Under the pieces are notes generated by a model that saw only the letters and a program-made list of their open reading frames with translations, was not told the DNA's origin and ran no database searches. This document shows positions 18,501 through 26,570 of a stretch of 64,000 bases of DNA, piece by piece. How positions within the stretch are numbered: position 1 is the first letter of the stretch; each line of letters begins with the position of its first letter. Both the position numbers and the translations under genes were made by a program. Source of the stretch: Nocardia camponoti (GTDB lineage: Bacteria > Actinomycetota > Actinomycetes > Mycobacteriales > Mycobacteriaceae). The stretch is taken from positions 62,001 through 126,000 of the forward strand of contig NZ_BMMW01000006.1 in NCBI RefSeq assembly GCF_014646135.1, in the 5' to 3' direction.

Positions 18501-18872
18501 ATCGAGCAGCGGGATCAGGAAGGACTCGGTTTTGCCCGAACCGGTGCCCGTCGTCACGATGGTCGGTCGCGCCGCACCGTCGCGCGTCGACAGCCGCTCG
18601 AACGCCGCCGCCTGATGCTCGAACGGCCGGAACCCCTTCGGCATCCACTCCAACGGTGAACGCCACTCACGCGGAACCTGCTGGTAGGGCGTCCGCACCT
18701 TCAGATATGGCCCCCGAAAGATCCCCGTTTCGGGGTGGCGCAGAAACTCGTTGAGCGCCGCCCCCACCGTCGGATCCGCCAAGGCGAAGGTAGTGGACAG
18801 GTACTCGGTGATCGAGTCCTTCGTCTCCCCCGCCAACAAGGACGGGAAGGTCGGGGCCGTGAAGTCAGTCAT
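12522..18872 (-). CDS. Giant DEAD/DEAH SF2 helicase with DUF1998 and C-terminal nuclease-like domain (DrmA/DrmB- or DruE-like)
   Basis: A 2116-residue protein. ATG 18872 overlaps the methyltransferase stop by 8 bases. N-terminal helicase: FEHQAAAF, Walker A TTGTGSGKTE (about 107-116), motif II DEFH (237-240), ATSATLG; second RecA fold with LELGIDIGDL and YLQRIGRAGR. Several CxxC pairs (CRVCG, CPSCGARN, CPVCHH, CPSCGW/CARCH) suggest zinc-binding sites. The DUF1998 region shows HDTIPGGTGYL and CPCRLEG-CHRCLYG. About residues 1690-1840 contain PDFLF, VAVYLDGQRFHAS, a KR pair and GRRVWSLSWDD, resembling Vsr/DUF559 PD-(D/E)XK nucleases. DISARM splits helicase and DUF1998 between DrmA and DrmB; Druantia DruE fuses them. 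It is sandwiched between a methyltransferase and a second helicase in a coupled operon. Confidence 0.88.
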   Translation of the reverse strand: MTDFTAPTFPSLLAGETKDSITEYLSTTFALADPTVGAALNEFLRHPETGIFRGPYLKVRTPYQQVPREWRSPLEWMPKGFRPFEHQAAAFERLSTRDGAARPTIVTTGTGSGKTESFLIPLLDHVRRAKARGEHGIKAILLYPMNALVTDQGRRLANYLHDDPRLSEVTAGVYIGGEGRRRTPSRDQLVDHRDELRVNPPDILLTNYRMLDLLLLRSGDNPLWENAAATLQYLVLDEFHTYDGAQGTDVAMLIRRLGARVGVAEAGRPLGRITPVATSATLGGGSHSQKLLAFAETVFGTVFEPESLVTESALTAADVVPHVDFGLDIPAVEKVIAAPLPDEAIPGSWEPLARVFLEPVNEPGAHAAPIDYADPVQIGEVLRTHFLTRAVIDALGEEPLTPVEAVTRITQAGVLPWGVHNASHPDDVQEALLKFLALLSVARVSDAGGAFRPLLTVGVQLWVRELTRMLRRVSNETSFEWWHDGPPPDGTYLPAVHCRVCGHSGWMSSTTELGDSFAHEPQGIWRDSVRPATRHKNRALLLAGPGDSDVSFLDPDTLEIGKSAGENTVAVHVTADDTAAFEQTCPSCGARNAIRFLGSSVATLLSVGLTSEFGSRNLADAEKKTLVFTDSVQDAAHRAAFIEGRAFQFNFRSALLAATQGTRTSLYTAARRLYTDTPVEDLYAITPPDFVRRTGVEGEWIARDRRGWLRKLLDVRIMFQAHLEAGLNARMGRTLELTGALAVDIDVDLDHFATLARDIHRNLPQLSLQLRRGPGEQLNLDVPDDRSTQLALDDDPTRGLRYEIWILGLLDHLRVNGGIHHQWLTQYVHDEGKRWSIWGGSAEGMPKFPYGRPAPGFFTTGSAGDTAFLALNPRTESRLTDWTRRCLGVTAPEARALLAEMIDALAGEQGPLERRSGGKGAKVYGLDADRIILDPNGIERLQCPVCHHVQPATTDRLGWWDGAPCPRMQCTGSLASAQPESANFYRAMYRSGRIRRIVSEEHTSLLDREEREQVEARFKAGTSPTDPNILACTPTLELGIDIGDLSTVALASLPRTTANYLQRIGRAGRSTGNAFVLAAVPSSPRDLYYFAQPTHLLAGEVLPPGAYLNATELLHRQFFAFALDRLAVGGFPGLPTMPTRLDGALGGGMADGAWLRSVVDSIAADAEALSAQFLELFGAELGDAAQRSLRAFAASGLRVQAARVALNWQRDADEIRTRLNELAQTVSELDKHGHLDDNQTEDRKRCQGESRALRDQLRERGRHETLTGLSGVGLLPNYNLFDDATTLDVHLWWTTDANGSPEPQALDLTYERSSSIALTELAPGAFFYANGKRVEVDAVDVGPLTAPLWTSTRLCPSCGWATTNVDGPLSACARCHDTAVTDSGAVHKVLVLQKVSAVHRLDDALIDDDADERTRTLFTRITSVDIDPADIVTAWRLEEEVFGAEYARTALIRSVNVGLGDAPGAEATIAGETVNAAGFTTCAYCGVVAKRPTETDRTRHRGFCAIRRGTEEKWERLLLSHELRTQAVRLLLPVSLLHFETTMISFKAALLLGLRQDFGGDPQHLDVVASSMSDGFGAVRRFLVLHDTIPGGTGYLDRFGEPDRLRVILKLARELLAACPCRLEGRAACHRCLYGVLPSREMPHASRETALALLGDFLDNWQSTQIPTVSTVDIAKVQLSELEAQFRDALEKHVASRDAWAVEAALGAKGTELDLRLANAEGEPRRWRMRPLVDIKAGAITTQPDFLFTRTDAQGCDVAVYLDGQRFHASTACNRTADDAEKRDALRRTGRRVWSLSWDDVQAFTSRARKSGVDDLIHQQMQNTAGAGIDDPRLKTLWGNPIDLLVEYLADPDASLWGDGALATVLALVDPGKHGSAEPTMIAPSALVAGLNTVIAGQLPTADPAGSVMMVPRAGSSGVPIVILADPTDHLSTLGVLCVLDDNPTEVGSPTHRARWRDWLRWSVVLQFLTRPRFGHDLPLRMVEVWTTTSQEPFAGAMIPLASAVPTTTVTATTELSPAWSEVCEYTDPVLAELIAIMAEEGIEVPEAGAEVGPRESVWQVELSWPAAKLVVVVDSDADRDDWLEANGWTITTAQGSYDPNTLAREVEDMVNGSSR

Positions 18873-21800
18873 CGAGGCCGAGCCTACGCGCGAAATCCGC
18901 ATAGGCGGAACGCATTTCGGCCTCGCGGTCGGGTTTGTAGAACCATGGGCCGTTGTGGGCGGAGTCGGGGGCGAACGGGGTGTAGCGATCGAGGAGGTCA
19001 CCGCATGACTCGTTGGCCAGGTAGGCCTGCAACAGCTTGTAATCCTCCTTCTGCTGCTTGGCACCGTGCGTACGATGGTCCCTAGCGATTCTGCGGCCCT
19101 TCGCGTCAAAGTACATTTCGTATTCGTATTTACGGAGGACCCCAAACTGTGCACGGAACATTAGGGCAAGGTGATCCGCACTCAACCCCAGCATCAACGC
19201 CGCGAGCGCGTCGACCTCAACGAGCGCTGCGCGACGGGAGAACTCCGACCTCAGCGCAACCGTCGGTGTCCACGCTCGATCAGCGATGCCCAGCGATTCA
19301 GCGCAACTAAATGCTGGCGTCCACGCGTCCCGCTCGAACCCCGCACGATACAATCCATCCCACAGCGGGGCATAGTCAATCGTCAGACAGTTCAAGCGCA
19401 ATGTTCGCAGTACCAAGAATTCCAATGCCGGATGATCGAGCGGCAAGGGGAATCTGTCAACCATCGGAGCTCGGAGATCGTCGCTTCCGGAAAGTTTGAC
19501 CAGATAGTCATACGGAATCGATGACCAGAGGCCTGCCGTCGCAACGGTCAAGATTGAGTCACTTGCCGAGGTCGGCAGGTCTTTTAATGTATGGACAGGT
19601 GCAGCACATGTCGATACCGTGCACGTGTGCACGGTATCGACATGTGCTGCACCTGGTGGAAATAGCGCAGCTTGGAACGTCCGAGCCATATTTTGCCCAA
19701 GACGCCTCCGCCAAGCGATCCGCCAGAAATCTGTGACCGCAACCCCATACCACCTACGAACAGCACTGTCAATTTCCCCACGGCTAGCGATAAAACTGTA
19801 ATTAGTGCGCGGAACAAAATCGGACGAGATTTCTCCAGGATCAACGGCAGAATATTCCGCACTGCTTGCAGAAACAATATTCGGTTCTTTAGCAAAAGGG
19901 TTCAGTAGCCCGAAATGAGCAGGCTGAAGAACGACTCCCCGCATAGTCGAAGGACGGGTTGTCTTCCATTCGGCGATATGCATTGACTTGATCTTGTCTT
20001 CATCCCAGCATCGAGACCACACGTAGCGGCCGGACATTCGATTCCCATACGACAGAACATCGAGAGCTTCTTCTTGCTCCGTCGATGTGACTGCAGGCAT
20101 CTTAGCATGCAGGTGAGACGTTCCAGACTCCTCGAACAACCGGGCCCAGCTCTTTAGATCCGAAGGACCAATCTTCATGATCCGATTCGCATGTGGACGC
20201 AGATCCCATCCACCCCAAGGGAACTGGAGTCCTGGGGACTCACCTTCTCCGTCATGTTGCAATGACCCTTCGATCGTCGTTGGGTGAAAAAACTTTGCAC
20301 CCTGCAAAAACCTAGGAATCCCTTCAGAACCGTAGATATGGATTCCGAATTCATCCGTGTGACTAATCTCCGAAAATAGGTTCAGTTCGTTTACAAAGCC
20401 CCAATGCCGCCTTAGACGTGGATAGCACTGCGCCCGCAGCGGGCCACCCTTGTCGTGAAAGAAATGGTCATCCGGATGAACGATCCCGCTCACACCCGCA
20501 GGCGACGCCCCTCGCCAAAATTGGAGCATAAAGTTCCGATAGAGATTCGCCGGAAGACCCGATAAGGCCGGATAGTACTCCTCACGGCGAAGAAATGCGG
20601 ATGCACCCGAATGTGCAGACAACTGCATCAGGTAATCATTCACAAATCCAGAATCCCCAAGGAGATCTTTTCGAACTGATGCATACTCTTCGCTTCCGAC
20701 ACCTCTTGAGCTTTTAAGAGCAAAAGCAGGATGACGTTCCGCGAGAACATCGTATTCAACCCACTCTATTCGCACCCAAGGTGGATTTCCGACCTGGATA
20801 TCAAAACCACCTCTCCGGAATACTGAGGCGAAATCTAGTTCCCAATGGAAAAACCCTTGCGCTTCAGCGATATCGCGCGCGGCACCAAGCCACAGATGCT
20901 TCGAGACCACCTTCCAGACCGGCTGCATACCGTAGAAGTCGCGTTCGATTTCGTCGATCTTCGAAAGGTCGGAAAAATTCTCGATCGTTTCGTGAAACAT
21001 TCGCTGGCCGGAGTCCTCGATGGGTCGGCCGTCGGCACCAAGCAATGACTCAAGAGTCTCGGTCCACTCGTTGAGGCTTGGAGGCGCAGGGACATCACCT
21101 TTGGCTTCATCGACGCTGAGACTGAGTGGCCAGAACCACAGCGCACACCACGCATCCATCACGAGTCGGAGACGCATGTATGGACTTTCAGGGTCCAGTA
21201 ATTCCGACTCAACCTGTTCACGAGACACGGCATTCTCGGTGGTCTCCACATCGAGGCCCCAAACGCCGATATTGCGAGAAACTTCACGTTCGCTGATATC
21301 GAGGCGCTGCAGCGCCAGCTCCCACAAACGCTCTACCCGCCGTGCCAGCGCGCGCAACCGGTCCAGCTGCCTTCTGTCCGGTCTCTTGGTCACGTCCTTG
21401 CGCCACAAGCGCAGGGCCTCGGCCGCTTCCGGCGCAAGCTCCCTGGCTTCCTTGGCGTTGCCAACTGCACCCCAGCCATCTGCTGGCAGTAGGAAGTGGT
21501 GGATTTCGCCGTCGCCAATCGGCCCTTTCGACAACGGCCGGTCGACGGGCGGGGTTTTTAGCCAACTCTTCTTGGCCCTGCCCAGGGCAGTGAAGTCATA
21601 GGTTGCACGGCGGGCACCAATCAGTGAGTTCCCACGACGCATGTGCAGCCCGAACCACGGCGCTCGCAGTCCGCGATGCATCACGTTGAGCCACAGCGAA
21701 ACTTCGGCAAGTTCGACTGCGGTGGCATTCAGGTCGACGCCGTATGCGCGATGCAATGCTAGGTAAGCCTTCACCTTCTGCAATTCCACCGGATACTGCT

Positions 21801-23577
21801 CGGGCTCGATTCGATGACCGGGTCGCTCGTTCTGTGCACGAGTTAGGTATTCGCCTGCGAGCTGATTGATCGCCTCATTGAGGAAGGCCCCGCTACCCAA
21901 CGCTGGCTCACAGATCCGGAATTCGAGGATCTCGGCAGCTTTAGTGTCTTCAGTGAGAAGTTCGGCGAGTGTGTGTTTGACAACAGTCTTGGTAAGGATT
22001 TCAGGGGTATAATAGGATGCGCTGCGCTTGCGATCACGGCCTGATAGGCGAAAAACGAAGTTACCCTTGGCATGTCGGACTATATCTCTCCGACCGGTGA
22101 GCCGATCCTCGCGCGAGACGATATCCTCTGCGGCGTAATCCCCGGAGGACGTCGACGGCACCAACCACGAACCTTTGTCAGCATTGCCATCTTTGGCGAC
22201 TTCGACCATGTCATCGACGGCGATGAGACCCGAGTACGACATCAAGCCCTCATAGACAGCACCCAGCTGATTGATCCCGAGCTGGGCGTAGGAGATGTAG
22301 CCGCGCTGGCGGTTCTTGTTCTTCGACGGCTTCGACATCAGCAGCAGGGTCAGAACTTCCTGCAGCACCCTGTTGCTGATCCGGGTCTCGTCGATCAGCG
22401 GGGTGCGATCGCGATCGAACAGGTCCGAGCGCATCGCTTCGAAGACGAGGTCGTCGCCATCATCGGCGCTATCACCGTGCCCATTGTTGACGAGCCCGAA
22501 AAGCAGATTCAGCGAGTCGTGCAGGTGGTGGCCGTCGGCAGAGCGCCCGGTGAGCGGGACACCGATGATCTCACGGAGCCGATCGAGCCCGTAACCTGAT
22601 CCGTACTCGGGAGCACCTACGGGCAGGATTCCCAATTCGGGGCGGGCTTCAGCGAAGAGCAGGAACAGAATTCGATACAGAAAACGCAATGACTGGATCG
22701 TCAACTCACGCGGCAGTTCCGCGATGCCTTCCACCGGCAGAGCTTTGGCTCGGCGTTGAGTCAGCACCTCGTTGGCAATCTTCTCGATCGAGATGCGCAG
22801 ACCTTCACGTAGGTCTTCGCTCACGCCGATTGCGTGTTTCTCGGAGTCCTCGGTGAATGCGTCGAGCGCGGCTTTGCCGTCATCGTTGGGCAGCAGCACG
22901 TTGGCCGACCACAAGCCGGCATGGTGAGCGAGTTCGCCGGTGACCTTCTCGTCGCGACGATCCACCGCGGTCGCGATATCGAAGGCGAGATAGCGCCCCT
23001 CGGACCAGCGTGCCGCGTCGGTGAGCAGCACCGTGGCACCGGCCAGCACCAGCAGGTATCGCGGGGCACGGTCACTGATGAACAACTGCGTCACCGCTTT
23101 GGACACCGAGGCGAGTTGCTCAGTCTTCTCGCTGGAAATGGCCAACCGCAGCGGGTGCAGCAGCTCCGCCTCTTCGGACAGCAGCGAGTCGGCGTCGGTG
23201 GCCGGTACCGCCTGCAGGATGTGCACAGCGTCGGAATCGAGCGCGCCACAGCGGCCGAGCAGGGGCACCACGATCGCGGTCTCGCCCTGGGAGGTTGCCA
23301 ATTCGGTCGGCTCGACCTCGAAGCCCATCGCCTGCAACAAGGTTCGATGCAATTCGGTGATCAGCGTCGCGTAATCCGCGTGGGTCGAGTCGGGCAGTTC
23401 GCCGAGCGAGCGCAAGTAGCGGTCGCCGAGACCGGCCAAACCCTTGACCGGGCTATCCTTGCCCAGCTTCGCGCGTTCGCGCCAATCCTTGCCCAGTGCG
23501 GACAACTTGGTCGGAAAAACCTCGGCGAGCCAGTGCTCGGACAGGTAGTCGTTGACGTTGGCGATGGAGTCGAACAC
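18865..23577 (-). CDS. Large N6-adenine-type DNA methyltransferase (DrmMI/PglX-like)
   Basis: A 1570-residue protein from GTG 23577, 3 bases after the SNF2 gene stop. Motif I CEPALGSGAFLNEAI lies near residue 560 and the catalytic motif IV NPPW near 930, giving the class I adenine-N6 methyltransferase signature of Eco57I/PglX/DrmMI enzymes. The large N-terminal region (1-500) and C-terminal target-recognition region are typical of single-chain defence methyltransferases. It probably marks host DNA so the helicases and nuclease spare it. Residues about 910-1340 are coded by DNA clearly lower in GC than the rest, as if the recognition domain had been exchanged. Inside that part is a near-perfect 60-bp palindrome (19596-19655). 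The frame is open throughout. Confidence 0.9.
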   Translation of the reverse strand: MFDSIANVNDYLSEHWLAEVFPTKLSALGKDWRERAKLGKDSPVKGLAGLGDRYLRSLGELPDSTHADYATLITELHRTLLQAMGFEVEPTELATSQGETAIVVPLLGRCGALDSDAVHILQAVPATDADSLLSEEAELLHPLRLAISSEKTEQLASVSKAVTQLFISDRAPRYLLVLAGATVLLTDAARWSEGRYLAFDIATAVDRRDEKVTGELAHHAGLWSANVLLPNDDGKAALDAFTEDSEKHAIGVSEDLREGLRISIEKIANEVLTQRRAKALPVEGIAELPRELTIQSLRFLYRILFLLFAEARPELGILPVGAPEYGSGYGLDRLREIIGVPLTGRSADGHHLHDSLNLLFGLVNNGHGDSADDGDDLVFEAMRSDLFDRDRTPLIDETRISNRVLQEVLTLLLMSKPSKNKNRQRGYISYAQLGINQLGAVYEGLMSYSGLIAVDDMVEVAKDGNADKGSWLVPSTSSGDYAAEDIVSREDRLTGRRDIVRHAKGNFVFRLSGRDRKRSASYYTPEILTKTVVKHTLAELLTEDTKAAEILEFRICEPALGSGAFLNEAINQLAGEYLTRAQNERPGHRIEPEQYPVELQKVKAYLALHRAYGVDLNATAVELAEVSLWLNVMHRGLRAPWFGLHMRRGNSLIGARRATYDFTALGRAKKSWLKTPPVDRPLSKGPIGDGEIHHFLLPADGWGAVGNAKEARELAPEAAEALRLWRKDVTKRPDRRQLDRLRALARRVERLWELALQRLDISEREVSRNIGVWGLDVETTENAVSREQVESELLDPESPYMRLRLVMDAWCALWFWPLSLSVDEAKGDVPAPPSLNEWTETLESLLGADGRPIEDSGQRMFHETIENFSDLSKIDEIERDFYGMQPVWKVVSKHLWLGAARDIAEAQGFFHWELDFASVFRRGGFDIQVGNPPWVRIEWVEYDVLAERHPAFALKSSRGVGSEEYASVRKDLLGDSGFVNDYLMQLSAHSGASAFLRREEYYPALSGLPANLYRNFMLQFWRGASPAGVSGIVHPDDHFFHDKGGPLRAQCYPRLRRHWGFVNELNLFSEISHTDEFGIHIYGSEGIPRFLQGAKFFHPTTIEGSLQHDGEGESPGLQFPWGGWDLRPHANRIMKIGPSDLKSWARLFEESGTSHLHAKMPAVTSTEQEEALDVLSYGNRMSGRYVWSRCWDEDKIKSMHIAEWKTTRPSTMRGVVLQPAHFGLLNPFAKEPNIVSASSAEYSAVDPGEISSDFVPRTNYSFIASRGEIDSAVRRWYGVAVTDFWRIAWRRRLGQNMARTFQAALFPPGAAHVDTVHTCTVSTCAAPVHTLKDLPTSASDSILTVATAGLWSSIPYDYLVKLSGSDDLRAPMVDRFPLPLDHPALEFLVLRTLRLNCLTIDYAPLWDGLYRAGFERDAWTPAFSCAESLGIADRAWTPTVALRSEFSRRAALVEVDALAALMLGLSADHLALMFRAQFGVLRKYEYEMYFDAKGRRIARDHRTHGAKQQKEDYKLLQAYLANESCGDLLDRYTPFAPDSAHNGPWFYKPDREAEMRSAYADFARRLGLDD
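19596..19655. repeat. 60-bp palindrome (29-bp arms, 2-base centre) inside the methyltransferase gene
   Basis: Bases 19596-19624 are the exact reverse complement of 19627-19655, with GT between. Inner arms begin GTGCACGGTATCGACATGTG. The region is read through in frame in the methyltransferase, coding for the stretch around HVDTVHTCTVSTC. One arm fits the conserved coding of the P-P-G-x-x-H-x-x-T-V motif, so the other arm looks like an inverted duplication of it. Confidence 0.95.
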
Positions 23578-23580
23578 GGC

Positions 23581-26391
23581 TCAGCTACCTGCTTTCGGGA
23601 CGATCACGGCGACGACGCGAATGAACGGGTCACCATCGGCGGCGAGCGCATCGATCAGCGCGGTCGACTCGTCGACTGTCGCCTCGATCGTCAGCCGGGA
23701 GCCGGTGCGGCGGCCGTTCTCTGTCACGATGCCGAGGGCTGTCTGCTCCCAACCCTTCAACCCACGGCGATACTCATCGATACGATGCAGAAGATCCGCC
23801 TCGAAGCTGTCGCGCCGCTCACGGATATGCGTGGTCGCAGCATCGACGGCGACAGGAACCCAGCTCTGCAGGGTTGACAGGTCGAGCGTTGAGAATCCGC
23901 TATTGGTCGCGTCCTCACGTATACCAGCCCGGTCGATAGTCTCGTCGAAATCGCCGACCTCGGCATCGGCGGGCAAGCCGCGTACCGCACCCCAATGCGC
24001 GATGGCTGGCTGGCCGAGCGAATTCGACCACACCGCCTGCGTCAGGAACACCGGCTCCTGGACGTTGCCAGACAGCACCGGGATCTCGTTGCGGTGGAAG
24101 CGCGATATCGCTCGATCGGCCGCCCAGTCGAGCACCGGATGGATCGGCGCCAGGAAATGCACATCCGGCCAAGCGCTTTCGGTTGACTTGCGGGCTTTGT
24201 CCAGACGCTCCTGCGCGAATTCGACACCGGCGGAAACGCGCAATCGCTTGTCGATTTCTTGTTCGCTCAGATACTCCGAGGGTAGATCTCGGAACCGCGG
24301 CACCAGATCCTCTGGCGGGTTGAACGCCACCATGTCCAGGTCTTCGTCACGAGTCACGTCCAGTCGGTGCCCGCCGGGTTCAGCCGCCAAATCGGCCACG
24401 GCATCCGCAAGGTAGTTATCGTCGTCTTCGAAAAGCGATCGCTGCGGCACGAGCTCCGGCGTGGGATCCCCAGTGTGCGCACCGCCCGTAACCTGCAAGC
24501 GTGCAAAAGGATTCAATGCGGCAGGTGTGGGATCAGGAATCACCTGGTCGAGGTCGCGGCCATCGCGCATTGCCTGGATGACTGTTTTCTCCTCGATCTC
24601 AGCATCGTGCACATCGAGCAGCACTCCAGCGTCGCCGAGCGCGATATTTGCCTCATGCTCCTTCTGCAGCAGCTTGGTAACCACCCGCAGATCGCTCGGA
24701 ATACCGTCAGCGTCGCTAGTCAGCGCCAGCGCGACAATCTGCGGCTCAAACAGCTGTCCGTAGCGGTCAACGCGGCCGTTGCGCTGCTGGATCCGAATAA
24801 ACGACCACGGCAGGTCGTAGTGCACGAGGTGGTGGCATTCCTTGTGCAGGTTCAGTCCCTCAGAGGCCATGTCTGATGCGAGTAGCACCCGAAGATCGGA
24901 GCCTGCCTGCCCAAAGCTCTCGACTGCAGATTGCACCCGCTCATCCGGGAGACCTGCGTGCAGCACCTGCACAGCTTTTCTTGGCAGTTTCAGACGATTA
25001 GCGAGTTCTGTTTCGAGCCAGGCGAGAGTGTCGATGCGTTCGGAAAACACCACGGCGCGGGTGGTAGAACCCTTGCCGACGCCGATGGCTTCGAGGTGGT
25101 CGACCAATGCCAGTAGCTTGCTTGGGGTTGCGAGTTCAGCGTCAGCCGCAAGTTCGTCGAGGCGATGCAGAGCGTCGATCTCGGCCGCGGTCACTGAGTC
25201 TTTGGACTTCAGCCGACGACCGACGCTGGTGCGCAACGCCTTCGGCGACGAAAGGAATGCCTTGAACAGGGTCCATGGAAACAGTTGACGACCCGGCCCT
25301 GTGACGGCTTCGCCCTCAGGGTGCAGCCAGACATCCTCAAGCTCACGGAGCACCGCAACCTCTGGACCGTTCGGCACTACCTCTACTACCTGCGGAGTTC
25401 GGCGCTCCTTCCATTTGTGCGCCACATCGAGTTTGACATCCGGCGAATTGCGATGGCGGCGGACATAGAGATGCTCGATGTCCTTCGCGGTGTACTCAGT
25501 GCGATCGGCGATCGCCGTCGGGTCGAGAAGCCGCACAAGCTCAGCGAACGACTCGGCCTTGCCGTTGTGGGGGGTCGCACTGGCAAGGATTAACGCGTCA
25601 GTCTGCGCAGAAAGCAGATTCGCAAGCTCGTTATTCTGAGTTCCACGGTTGATCAGGTTATGGCATTCGTCGATCACCACCGCGTCCCACCGGTGGTTGC
25701 GAAGATGATGCTTGTATTTGGCCGGATTCTTAAGGGTGTCAATCGAGACGATCACACGTTTGTAGTAACTGAACGGATTGCGTGAGCTCGGCAAATCCCG
25801 CTTGACCTTCTGAATACCGCCAGAGTCCAGCCGGATCAGCGGAATCGCGAACCGGGTCCAGAGTTCGCGTTGGAACTGTTCGAGCACCGCGCGCGGAGTG
25901 ACCACCAGGATTCGTTCGCCTCGGCCCCGTCGGATCAACTCCGAGAGCAGGATGCCGATCTCCAAGGTCTTACCCAGACCCACAGCGTCGCCAATGAGAA
26001 TCCGCGGACGTAGGTTCTGCAGCGCCTGCGCCGCTGGTCGCAGTTGGTAGTCCATCCGGTCGAGGAGTCCCCTATGTCCCACTGCGATTCGCGTTTCAGC
26101 GGTCGGGATCGGGCTAGTGCGGCGCACTGACTCCAGCCACAGCCGGGACCGCCGAAACCCAGCAGACTCATCGAGAACGAGCTTTCCTTCACGCGGATCT
26201 TGACGTTCGAATTCGTCCAACGAATCAAAGAAGACAGCATCCTGGTCGCGAACGAGCCCACCGATCCCGGTCACTTCGATCCGGGTATGCCCTCGCTCGG
26301 TGGTTCGCACCGAACGCACGAGCCACTCCTCGTCACGAACCACCACACGCTCACCAGCGGCGATATCTGACACCCAGGACTCCTTAGACAC
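23581..26391 (-). CDS. SNF2/Swi2-family helicase-like ATPase (DrmD-like)
   Basis: A 936-residue protein from ATG 26391. Motif I GDAVGLGKT (134-142), motif II DECH (241-244), motif III SATPHNGKAE, and in the second lobe SDMASEGLNLH with QRNGRVDRYGQ mark a complete SNF2-type translocase of the bacterial RapA/DrmD group. The C-terminal 350 residues form a family-specific region without recognised catalytic motifs. DrmD is the SNF2 subunit of class 1 DISARM, where it lies beside the adenine methyltransferase exactly as here (3-base spacing). It is the first gene of the operon; its promoter should lie in 26392-26570. Confidence 0.9.
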   Translation of the reverse strand: MSKESWVSDIAAGERVVVRDEEWLVRSVRTTERGHTRIEVTGIGGLVRDQDAVFFDSLDEFERQDPREGKLVLDESAGFRRSRLWLESVRRTSPIPTAETRIAVGHRGLLDRMDYQLRPAAQALQNLRPRILIGDAVGLGKTLEIGILLSELIRRGRGERILVVTPRAVLEQFQRELWTRFAIPLIRLDSGGIQKVKRDLPSSRNPFSYYKRVIVSIDTLKNPAKYKHHLRNHRWDAVVIDECHNLINRGTQNNELANLLSAQTDALILASATPHNGKAESFAELVRLLDPTAIADRTEYTAKDIEHLYVRRHRNSPDVKLDVAHKWKERRTPQVVEVVPNGPEVAVLRELEDVWLHPEGEAVTGPGRQLFPWTLFKAFLSSPKALRTSVGRRLKSKDSVTAAEIDALHRLDELAADAELATPSKLLALVDHLEAIGVGKGSTTRAVVFSERIDTLAWLETELANRLKLPRKAVQVLHAGLPDERVQSAVESFGQAGSDLRVLLASDMASEGLNLHKECHHLVHYDLPWSFIRIQQRNGRVDRYGQLFEPQIVALALTSDADGIPSDLRVVTKLLQKEHEANIALGDAGVLLDVHDAEIEEKTVIQAMRDGRDLDQVIPDPTPAALNPFARLQVTGGAHTGDPTPELVPQRSLFEDDDNYLADAVADLAAEPGGHRLDVTRDEDLDMVAFNPPEDLVPRFRDLPSEYLSEQEIDKRLRVSAGVEFAQERLDKARKSTESAWPDVHFLAPIHPVLDWAADRAISRFHRNEIPVLSGNVQEPVFLTQAVWSNSLGQPAIAHWGAVRGLPADAEVGDFDETIDRAGIREDATNSGFSTLDLSTLQSWVPVAVDAATTHIRERRDSFEADLLHRIDEYRRGLKGWEQTALGIVTENGRRTGSRLTIEATVDESTALIDALAADGDPFIRVVAVIVPKAGS

Positions 26392-26570
26392 CTTGACCGA
26401 ACCAGCCCCTAACCCTAGTAGGACGCGCGGGTCGACTCTGCGCTAACCCGGCGACGGGGCAGCCGCATGCTCACCATTGCGGCACATCACCGCATTGGCG
26501 GCACCGGCGCTGAGTTGCCCCCAGCGGGGTGAGGTAATGCTTGAGGACCTTCGCTTCGCGACGCTCATCA
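26392..26570. promoter_or_regulatory. Divergent promoter region upstream of the DISARM-like operon
   Basis: This 179-bp gap separates the SNF2 gene from a rightward small membrane gene and must hold the operon promoter. I see no strong palindrome or dedicated regulator gene here; a GGACTCC element close to the ATG provides a weak AGGAGTCC-type ribosome site on the minus strand. Confidence 0.4.

Noticed and set aside
10357..26391. Classical DISARM class 1
   Set aside because: DrmC (phospholipase D) and separate DrmA/DrmB are not visible; only a DISARM-like label is justified.
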